DNA of 6,894 nt, from assembly GCA_046703825.1 (NCBI GenBank), contig JBJKSO010000106.1, positions 1-6,894 on the forward strand. The letters are read 5' to 3'. This document shows, one piece after another, positions 1 to 5,569 of this stretch; positions within the stretch are counted from its first letter, which is position 1, and the number at the start of each line of letters is the position of its first letter. Both the position numbers and the translations under genes were made by a program. This stretch comes from JBJKSO01 sp046703825. Lineage in GTDB: Bacteria; Chloroflexota; Dormibacteria; Aeolococcales; Bog-877. Under the pieces are notes generated by a model, which was not told where the DNA came from, did no database searches, and saw only the letters and a list, made by a program, of their open reading frames with translations.

Positions 1-258
1 CTCGAACGCTGGGGAGCCCGAGGCGGCGCGGCAGTCGTCACCGCCGATCTCGACCCGGGCTGGGTGGAGGCGGTCGCCCCCGTCTCCCGGCCGGGGCGCC
101 GGACGCTCGCGGTTTTCGTGGACCCCCGCAGCTTCGAACCCGGCGCCGCGCCTCAGGGGGTGCCGGCCCAGTGGCGCCTGGTGGTCGACCTCTGGGTGGT
201 CCGGCGCGGCGACGATCCCGCCCGGCTGGCTCCGTTGGTCCGACGTGCCGTGGGCTGA
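1..258 (+). CDS. DUF58 (vWA-like) domain protein, C-terminal fragment
   Basis: The reading frame is open from the first base to a TGA at 256-258, giving 85 C-terminal residues; the start lies outside the window. The text GAAVVTADLDPGWVEAVAPV followed by a strand ending in LAVFVDPRSF resembles the last beta strands of DUF58 proteins, where a line such as 'vvlitpdldp' is followed by a strand ending in 'lldp.sf'. DUF58 proteins carry a vWA-like fold and typically sit between a MoxR-type AAA ATPase and a transglutaminase-like membrane protein. The next gene is exactly such a transglutaminase, starting 14 bp before this stop, which strengthens the call. The role is probably in assembly or modification of envelope proteins, but no biochemical function is firmly established for the family. 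The fragment alone would be only weak evidence. Confidence 0.72.
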   Translation, partial: LERWGARGGAAVVTADLDPGWVEAVAPVSRPGRRTLAVFVDPRSFEPGAAPQGVPAQWRLVVDLWVVRRGDDPARLAPLVRRAVG

Positions 259-2530
259 CCTGGCGCCGCTGGCGCTCGGGTTACTTTCGGCTGCGGCGGC
301 CGCGGCCACCCTCCTCGGGCCGAGCCCATGGCCAGCCCGGAAACGGTCGCCGCACCGGCGGGTGCACCCCGTCACCCTGGCACTCTGCCTGGCGCTCGCG
401 CTCTGCTGCGCTTGGTCTTTGGCGGACACGGTGCTGGCGGAGACTCCGCTGGCGCTCGACGGCTTCCTAGGCGCCGGCGGCGGCGTGCTGGTGGCCGCCG
501 CGACCGCTCGATGGCTGCCGCGGCGCGAGCTGGGTATCATCACCCTGCTGGCGCTCTCGATCGTCGCCACCTTGGCGATGGCCATGGCGGTGGCCGGGGC
601 CGCCGCCAGCTCGGTGAGCCCAATCTCGGTGGTGACCACGTTCGCCACCGGTCAGAATCCCGCCGTCGGCCACTACTTGGGACTGCTCCTGCTCTGCTGG
701 TCGGCAGGGGTCTGGGTGGGGTGGTGCACTCTGGCCGAGGAGTCGGCGGCGGCGGCGACCGCGGTGCCGCTGATCGTGCTGGTGGCCGACCTGGTGAACG
801 TTCCCGACAGCCTGGCCTCCGCCCCCTTCTGGCCAGTCGTGCTGAGTGTGCTGGTGGCGCTGGGGCTCATGGCCTTCACCCAGGCTCAACGCGCCCTCTT
901 CAGCTGGCACCGGCAGATGGTGGTGGGCGGGGTGGTGCTGCTGATCACCGCCATCGCCATACTCTTGCCCCCGCTGAGCCAGGCCAACATCAGCGGACGC
1001 TTCTTCCACTACAGCCCGTACCAGCCCAACGCCGCCCACAGCCGGGGCCGAAGCACACTTTCGGGCTTCTCCGACCGGGTCAGACCCGGCGGGCCGCTGG
1101 TGGAGGACGAGGCACCGGTGCTGGACTTCAGCACTGATCCCGGCAACCTGCCCGTCTACCTGCAGGGAGCGGTGATGGGCGGATTCCAGAACGGCGACTG
1201 GTACGAAGTGTCAAACGGACGGCGCACCCTGCGACCCGACCAGCGGCTCGCCTACGCGGGGTCGGCGGTCGCTCCGGCGAGCCTCTCGGGCGCCGCCCAC
1301 ACCACCACCATCGGGCTGACGGTCACGTACCTCCGCCACCGCCAGCAGACCATCAACCAGCTGCTGTACGCGGGAACCCCGCTGAGCAGTCCGTCGGACG
1401 CGGTCAGCTACCGCCTCCAGGGGCTGTACGCCCAGGGCCAGCTGGTTTCGGTCACCCAGATCACGCCAAGCAAAGGGCTCACCTCGCTCTTGGCGCTCTC
1501 GCCACAGGTGAGCACCTACGGCACCGTCGTCAGCGCGGCGCCGCGGCTGCTGCAGCGGGCAGGCACGAACTACCCCGCCTGGGTGCGGCCCCTGGCAAAG
1601 CTGCCGGAGTCCACCCCCGCCCTCGAGCGCGGAGAGCTCTACCGCTTCGCCCAGAGGATGGAGCGCGGCGCCAGCGACCCCTACCAGGCGGCCGTGAACA
1701 TCGCCAACTCGCTGCGTCAGGATGAGCTCTACTCGCTGGCCCCACCCCCTGCCCCGGCCGGCACCTGGCCGATCCTCTACTTCCTGAGCCGGTCGCACCG
1801 GGGCTACTGCCAGTACTTCGCATCGGCCATGGGCGCGATGCTGCGCGCCATCGGCGTGCCCGTGCGCCTGGTGAACGGCTTCTTGCCCGGGACGGGGGGC
1901 TCGGCCCAGACGCCGGCGGTGGTCACGGAGGCGGACGCCCACACCTGGGTCCAGGTCTTCTTTCCCCACTACGGCTGGGTGACGTTCGACCCCACCCCGG
2001 GCAGCACCGGGCCGCGGCTTGGCGTTCCCCCGGCCAACGCCTACGTCGGCCGCCCGGCGGGATCGGCGCCCGCCTACCACGCGCCCTCGGTGCGACCGCC
2101 CAAGCCTGCGGTGAAGTCCAACACCGGGGGCGGCTCACCACTTAGCCTTGCGTCCGTGCTTTTGGCAGCGGTGTTGATGCTGGCGGCGGCAGCGCTCGCC
2201 TGGTGGCGGCGGCGACTGCGTCATCCCGAGCAGCTGCGCCGGAGGCTGTCGTGGCTGGTGCGCCTCGGCGCTCGGGGACGGCCGGCGGCGATGACGCTCG
2301 GGGAGATGGCGGCGGTCTGCCAGGGCCTCTTCCCCGAGGCCGCAGGCGGCCGCGCCCTGGCGCTGCAGGAGTTGGTCCGCCGCTGCGACCGGCTCAGCTT
2401 CTCGGCCGAGCTGCCCACGGATTCGCAGTGGAGCGACCGCTGGTCCGAGGTGCGGCCGGCCTTTCTCTGGCTCGCCTGGCGCGCGTGGCGCACCCGCGGC
2501 CAGTTGCAACAGGCACCACAGTGGACCTGA
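245..2530 (+). CDS. TgpA-type transmembrane transglutaminase-like protein
   Basis: A 761-residue membrane protein. Residues about 6-244 contain seven or eight hydrophobic helices (near 6-25, 43-65, 72-91, 96-120, 142-162, 169-187, 194-213 and 224-244), matching the DUF3488/TgpA N-terminal domain. A large soluble segment follows (about 245-630), presumably extracytoplasmic. It carries the transglutaminase core triad: Cys522 in RGYCQYFASAMGAMLRAIGV, His566 in DAHTWVQVF and Asp582 in WVTFDPTPG. A further helix (about 633-655) ends in an Arg-rich stop-transfer stretch. A roughly 105-residue tail with LGEMAAVCQGLFP and WLAWRAWRTRG resembles the DUF4129 C-terminal domain. Family members use a cysteine-protease-like fold; whether they cross-link, hydrolyse or transfer peptides is mostly unknown. 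The GTG start at 245 overlaps the DUF58 stop, so translation is probably coupled; no clear ribosome binding site is visible. The domain order and triad make the family call secure, while the substrate remains unknown. Confidence 0.92.
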   Translation: MPWADLAPLALGLLSAAAAAATLLGPSPWPARKRSPHRRVHPVTLALCLALALCCAWSLADTVLAETPLALDGFLGAGGGVLVAAATARWLPRRELGIITLLALSIVATLAMAMAVAGAAASSVSPISVVTTFATGQNPAVGHYLGLLLLCWSAGVWVGWCTLAEESAAAATAVPLIVLVADLVNVPDSLASAPFWPVVLSVLVALGLMAFTQAQRALFSWHRQMVVGGVVLLITAIAILLPPLSQANISGRFFHYSPYQPNAAHSRGRSTLSGFSDRVRPGGPLVEDEAPVLDFSTDPGNLPVYLQGAVMGGFQNGDWYEVSNGRRTLRPDQRLAYAGSAVAPASLSGAAHTTTIGLTVTYLRHRQQTINQLLYAGTPLSSPSDAVSYRLQGLYAQGQLVSVTQITPSKGLTSLLALSPQVSTYGTVVSAAPRLLQRAGTNYPAWVRPLAKLPESTPALERGELYRFAQRMERGASDPYQAAVNIANSLRQDELYSLAPPPAPAGTWPILYFLSRSHRGYCQYFASAMGAMLRAIGVPVRLVNGFLPGTGGSAQTPAVVTEADAHTWVQVFFPHYGWVTFDPTPGSTGPRLGVPPANAYVGRPAGSAPAYHAPSVRPPKPAVKSNTGGGSPLSLASVLLAAVLMLAAAALAWWRRRLRHPEQLRRRLSWLVRLGARGRPAAMTLGEMAAVCQGLFPEAAGGRALALQELVRRCDRLSFSAELPTDSQWSDRWSEVRPAFLWLAWRAWRTRGQLQQAPQWT

Positions 2531-3249
2531 CGGTGCTGGGCAGCGGCAGCGCCTTTTCGGGGGCTGGCCACAACGCCGCCTACCTGGTGGACGGCCGGCT
2601 TCTGCTCGACTGCGGCGCGCCGGTCAACCCCCTGCTGGTGGCGAGCCAGCGCCGCGCCGAAGAGGTGCAGGCCATCCTGGTCTCACACGAGCACAACGAC
2701 CACATCGGCAACCTGCCGCTGTTTTTGGCCTCACGCGTGGCCAACTTTCCCGACGCCGACAAGGTGCGCATCCTCGGTCCCGTCGGGTTCGACAGCTACC
2801 TGCGCCAAGTGAGCGAGCTGACCATGGGCGACTTTCTTTGGCCGATGATGCGCGACAGCTTCCAGGTCGAAGAGTGCCGGGACGGAGACGAGGCGGAGGT
2901 GGCGGGATACCGGGTGCGCGCGTACACCGTCGAGCACTCCCCCAGGATGAACTGCCTCGCCTTCCGCATCGATGACGGCCGAACCAGCCTCGGCTACTCG
3001 GGCGACACCACCTTCTGCAGCGGCATCCGTCAGCTGGCGTCGAACGTGGACTTCCTGCTCTGCGAGTGCACCGGCATGCGTCAACCCGTGCCAGTGCACC
3101 TCTGGCGCGGCGAAGTGGAGCAGCTGATGGCCGAATCCCCGTCCACCCGCTTCATCCTCACCCACCTGGAAGAGCGCCAGCCTGTGCCCGGCGCGGTGCT
3201 GGCGTCCGACGGGATAACCCTCAAGCTGCTGCGAACCGCCCCGGACTGA
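2521..3249 (+). CDS. MBL-fold metal-dependent hydrolase (RNase Z/YhfI-like)
   Basis: A 242-residue single-domain metallo-beta-lactamase-fold protein. It opens with LTVLGSGSAF and LLLDCGAP (Asp30), then carries the metal motif HEHNDH (His56, His58, Asp60, His61). The remaining ligands are His139 in VEHSP, Asp162 in YSGDT and His215 in LTHLEE, so the two-metal (usually zinc) set is complete and an active hydrolase is expected. The layout resembles the RNase Z/YhfI branch of phosphodiesterase-like MBL enzymes, but the HEAT-type motif of RNase Z is replaced by LLCECTG (179-185) and no exosite arm is present, so tRNA 3' processing should not be assumed. The GTG at 2521 was chosen because homology begins there; the frame stays open upstream to 2203, but that stretch lies entirely inside the transglutaminase gene. 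It overlaps that gene by 10 bp, which implies coupled translation. No signal peptide is seen, so it is probably cytoplasmic. The substrate is unknown. Confidence 0.85.
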   Translation: MDLTVLGSGSAFSGAGHNAAYLVDGRLLLDCGAPVNPLLVASQRRAEEVQAILVSHEHNDHIGNLPLFLASRVANFPDADKVRILGPVGFDSYLRQVSELTMGDFLWPMMRDSFQVEECRDGDEAEVAGYRVRAYTVEHSPRMNCLAFRIDDGRTSLGYSGDTTFCSGIRQLASNVDFLLCECTGMRQPVPVHLWRGEVEQLMAESPSTRFILTHLEERQPVPGAVLASDGITLKLLRTAPD

Positions 3250-4348
3250 AGTCCGCCAGCTCGGCGGGATCGTGACCCTCAGTGACGGCGCGCGCCAGCA
3301 GCCGGGCTGTCAGCGGAGCCAGCAGCACCCCGTTGCGGTAGTGGGCGGTGGCCAGCAGCACCCGATCGCTGAGCGGGCTGCGCCCCAGCAGGGGCAGCCC
3401 GTCTGGGGACCTGGGTCGCAGGCCTGCCCAGGCGTAGGCGAACGGCGCGGTCTTCAGCACAGGCATCATGGCGGCAGCCGCTGCCCCGAGCGCGGCTACC
3501 CCCTCCAGGGTGGGCCAGGGGGAGAATCCCACCGTTTCCTGGGTGGCGCCCACCAGGACCAGACCGCTGCGCTTGGGCACCAGGTAGCCATGGTCGGAGA
3601 AGACGATCATCTCCAGCGCCTGCGGCTCCGGCCGGGCGGCGACGATCTGCCCCCGCACCGGCTCGATGTCAACCCTCAGCCCCAACTGATTCAGCAGCGG
3701 TCCACTCCAAGAGCCGGCCGCAATGAAGGCTAAGTCAGCCTGGTAGTGGCGGCCGCCGGCGGTCGCCACCGCGACGCCGGTTCGGCTCGGGCGGAGCTCG
3801 GTGACCTCCGCACCGGTCTCCACCGCGACGCCCTGGTGCCGGCACCAGGCCAGGAGAGCGTCCACCACCCGGTGGCTGTGGACGTGGCTTTCGGTTGGGT
3901 AGAGCACTCCCCCCTCGAACGAGTCCCCCACCCCGGGCAGCTGCTCCTTCAGCTCAGCCGGACCGAGCAGCTCGGACGCTGGGATCCCCTGGGCTATCTG
4001 CCAGCGTCGCCGTTGCGCCAACCGCTCCAGGCCGCCCGGGTCCGAGGTGACTCGCAAAAGACCGCTCGACTCCAGCTCACAATCCACGCCCGTCTCGGAG
4101 CCCAACGCGGCGGCCCACTGCGGCCAGAGCGCTGCGCTGGCCTGACAGAGGTCGAAGAAACCACCGCCCTCGGTCGCCTCCGTGGCTGGCGCCAGCATCC
4201 CGGCCGCCGCCGCCGAGGCGGCGCGCCCGCACTCGGGATCCCGTTCCAACAGCCGCACCGAGTGACTGGCGGCTCTCAGCTCGCGGGCCAGCGCCAAGCC
4301 CACTACCCCACCGCCAACCACCAGACAATCAGAGCCTGGTTCTGGCAT
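3221..4348 (-). CDS. thiO: Glycine oxidase ThiO-type FAD-dependent amine oxidase
   Basis: A 375-residue flavoprotein of the DAO family. The N-terminal Rossmann motif VVGGGVVGLALA (residues 10-21) and Glu35 at the end of the second strand (LLERD) bind the ADP part of FAD. AAAAGMLAP (46-54), IEPVRGQIV (228-236) and YLVPKRSGLVLVGATQE (255-271) are typical of glycine oxidases. WAGLRPRSPDGLP (307-319) contains Arg311, in the place of the carboxylate-binding Arg of Bacillus ThiO, and HYRNGVLLAP (336-345) is the C-terminal FAD-contact motif. ThiO oxidises glycine to iminoacetate/glyoxylate with release of hydrogen peroxide, feeding thiazole synthesis for thiamine. No thiS, thiG or thiE is present in the window, so a related role on other small amines cannot be excluded. 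The ATG at 4348 is the natural start; the upstream -10 box suggests a leaderless transcript. The 3' end overlaps the convergent MBL gene by 29 bp. Confidence 0.88.
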   Translation of the reverse strand: MPEPGSDCLVVGGGVVGLALARELRAASHSVRLLERDPECGRAASAAAAGMLAPATEATEGGGFFDLCQASAALWPQWAAALGSETGVDCELESSGLLRVTSDPGGLERLAQRRRWQIAQGIPASELLGPAELKEQLPGVGDSFEGGVLYPTESHVHSHRVVDALLAWCRHQGVAVETGAEVTELRPSRTGVAVATAGGRHYQADLAFIAAGSWSGPLLNQLGLRVDIEPVRGQIVAARPEPQALEMIVFSDHGYLVPKRSGLVLVGATQETVGFSPWPTLEGVAALGAAAAAMMPVLKTAPFAYAWAGLRPRSPDGLPLLGRSPLSDRVLLATAHYRNGVLLAPLTARLLARAVTEGHDPAELADFSPGRFAAA

Positions 4349-4354
4349 CTTCTG

Positions 4355-4360
4355 AGAATA
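4355..4360 (-). promoter_or_regulatory. Candidate -10 box of a leaderless thiO transcript
   Basis: On the minus strand the sequence reads TATTCT, then CAGAAG, then the ATG of thiO. TATTCT fits the TANNNT pattern of leaderless promoters, in which the -10 hexamer ends 6-7 bases before the start codon so that transcription begins at or next to the ATG. No good -35 element is seen at 17 bp upstream (CCACCT). AGAAG directly abuts the ATG, too close to work as a Shine-Dalgarno site. The hexamer is one of the few AT-rich patches in the surrounding GC-rich DNA. This is inferred from position and composition only. Confidence 0.45.
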
Positions 4361-4488
4361 GCCGTGCGGCCGGCGGCAGGTGGGGCCGGCGGCGGTTGGC
4401 GGGGTTGCGCTACTGCTTGACCGCGCTGCGCAAATGCCAGGACAACAAGGGGCACGCGGTTGTTCGCCAAGCCCGCAGACGCGCAGGG

Positions 4489-4522
4489 GCGCAAGCCGGA
4501 TTGAGTCCGAAACGCCTTGCGC
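4489..4522. repeat. Two-stem inverted repeat
   Basis: GCGCAAG (4489-4495) and CTTGCGC (4516-4522) are perfect 7-bp inverted arms. Inside them CGGA (4497-4500) and TCCG (4506-4509) form a second 4-bp stem around the five-base loop TTGAG. The two stems are separated by an asymmetric internal loop (one base against six). It would fold on either strand as RNA. There is no T-rich run after it on either strand, so it is not a classical intrinsic terminator. The function is unknown. Confidence 0.5.
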
Positions 4523-4565
4523 ATGTGGGCCGGACGGTGCGCAGTCGGCTGTGATGGCGGTTGTT

Positions 4566-4579
4566 CCGGACTGGTCCGG
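4566..4579. repeat. 14-bp palindrome CCGGAC-TG-GTCCGG
   Basis: Six-base perfect inverted arms are separated by two bases. The two-base centre is too tight for an RNA hairpin with all pairs formed, so a dyad-symmetric protein-binding site is equally possible. It lies about 45-60 bp downstream of the CHAD stop and more than 200 bp upstream of the thiO start. Confidence 0.4.
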
Positions 4580-4585
4580 GTTGCG

Positions 4586-4616
4586 CGCGGACGGCCCTGC
4601 CGCGTGGCTGTCCGCG
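4586..4616 (-). terminator. Hairpin just after the CHAD stop, possible 3' end
   Basis: CGCGGAC (4586-4592) pairs with GTCCGCG (4610-4616). GCC (4594-4596) pairs with GGC (4606-4608), and the loop is nine bases (4597-4605). On the minus strand this begins eight bases after the TGA of the CHAD gene, the expected place for a transcript end. The bases following it on the minus strand (CGCAACCC) are not T-rich, so it is not a standard Rho-independent terminator; a hairpin-only or factor-assisted terminator, or a 3'-end stabilising structure, is possible. The mismatched pair 4593/4609 becomes a G-U wobble only if the plus strand is transcribed. Confidence 0.4.
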
Positions 4617-4624
4617 GACTCAGG

Positions 4625-5569
4625 TCAGCCCAGGCAGGCAATGCGGGCGGCTTGCCACCACCCGGCCTCGTCCAGCCGCAGCAACTCTATGGCGGCCGCT
4701 TCCTCCGCCGCCTGCTCCTCCAGCTCCACCCGAACCGCCAGCCGACGCAGAGCGGCGCGAAGCTCGTGCGGCTGGCGACGCTCCGAGGCCTGGACCCAGG
4801 CGGCCAGGACCGCCAGGTCATGGAACCGGCCGAGAATGTTCTGGACGCGGCGCAGCTCGTCCAGAACCACCCGATGGCCACCGCTCAGGACCGGGGCGAA
4901 CAACTCGACCCGGTACCGCAGCCGCCGCATGGCGATCCGCCGCTGATGCAGTCCGTCCCGACCCCCGGGGCGCTCCGCCCTGCGGAAGAGCTTTGGCAGC
5001 TCCTGACCGGCCAGCGCCTCCGCCATCTGGGCACCTTTGTGGCGGGGCTGCAGGCGCACCGGCTCCGCCAGCTCCTGCAGACGCCGGATCGACTTGGCGC
5101 GCACCACCCTGACCCGCTGCGACTCGATCTCGTCGGCGGTGGCGTCGGCGAGCGCGCGGCGCGCCTCCATCTCGAGACCGCGCAGCCCGGGCCGGAGGCG
5201 GCGACGCTCGCCCGGGATCACCTCGGGGGTAAGGCGGGGCACCGCCGCGGGATCGTCGCTGCGGTCTCTCCAAACCGCGACCGGTCCCAGCACCTCCTCC
5301 AGCAGGTCCAGGCGCACCTGCGCGTCACGCATCGGCCCCAGGCGCCGCTCGGCCTGACGGAGGTCAGCGCGCGAGTGGGGCTGGCGCGACGCCAGACACG
5401 ATGCGAAGCCCCGATACGCCTCGCGCAGCCGGCGCAGGGCGACTCGGACGTCGTGTACCGCCTCGGTGTCGCCCGGAATCGGCAGCCGGGCCACCGCCCA
5501 GCGCAGCTCGTCCTGACGCTCTCGGAAGCGGCTCTCGGCCAGCTCGCAGCAGAGGAGGTCCTCAGGCAC
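4625..5569 (-). CDS. CHAD-domain protein (polyphosphate-binding type)
   Basis: A 314-residue, Arg-rich, all-helical protein of the CHAD family. The two internally duplicated signature helices are visible: VHDVRVALRRLREAYRGF (His39, with Arg42, Arg46, Arg47 and Arg49) and LHQRRIAMRRLRYRVELF (His208). CHAD domains form two four-helix bundles with a basic groove that binds inorganic polyphosphate; they often occur with CYTH/triphosphatase or polyphosphate enzymes. No CYTH domain is fused here. I placed the start at the GTG at 5569, which overlaps the ppx stop by 8 bp. The frame also offers an ATG at 5638, but the extra 23 residues (LPPPPTPSTSPRSW and so on) look like an out-of-frame reading of the ppx end, not CHAD sequence. 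The immediate 5' neighbour is a Ppx-family gene in the same operon, which fits a polyphosphate-linked role. There is no signal peptide or membrane segment. A catalytic function is not expected. Confidence 0.87.
   Translation of the reverse strand: MPEDLLCCELAESRFRERQDELRWAVARLPIPGDTEAVHDVRVALRRLREAYRGFASCLASRQPHSRADLRQAERRLGPMRDAQVRLDLLEEVLGPVAVWRDRSDDPAAVPRLTPEVIPGERRRLRPGLRGLEMEARRALADATADEIESQRVRVVRAKSIRRLQELAEPVRLQPRHKGAQMAEALAGQELPKLFRRAERPGGRDGLHQRRIAMRRLRYRVELFAPVLSGGHRVVLDELRRVQNILGRFHDLAVLAAWVQASERRQPHELRAALRRLAVRVELEEQAAEEAAAIELLRLDEAGWWQAARIACLG

Larger units (their letters stand above)
4349..4624. other. Non-coding gap between CHAD gene and thiO
   Basis: A 276-bp stretch with no protein-like reading frame on either strand. 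Long open frames do cross it, but their translations are low-complexity Arg/Pro/Ala text with no recognisable domain. It contains the thiO -10 candidate at its left end, a two-stem inverted repeat at 4489-4522, a 14-bp palindrome at 4566-4579, a hairpin right after the CHAD stop at 4586-4616, a duplicated 10-mer, and seven copies of CGGAC/GTCCG between 4505 and 4619. I do not recognise a known riboswitch or small RNA family in it. It could be the 3' end and terminator region of the ppx-CHAD transcript plus thiO control elements, or hold an unannotated structured RNA. Confidence 0.6.

Noticed and set aside
1211..2080. Minus-strand open frame opposite the transglutaminase core
   Set aside because: The opposite strand carries the Cys-His-Asp triad and TM helices; the antisense text is low-complexity Gly/Arg/Val.
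2203..2520. N-terminal extension of the MBL gene back to 2203
   Set aside because: This part is Arg/Gly/Ala-rich and lies wholly inside the transglutaminase C-terminal domain; MBL homology begins at the GTG at 2521.
4352..4357. CTGAGA, a hallmark of TPP riboswitches, near thiO
   Set aside because: It is on the plus strand, pointing away from thiO, and the rest of the TPP aptamer core is not seen on either strand.
3746..4420. Plus-strand open frame opposite thiO
   Set aside because: It is antisense to a full-length FAD enzyme with all family motifs; no domain is visible in it.
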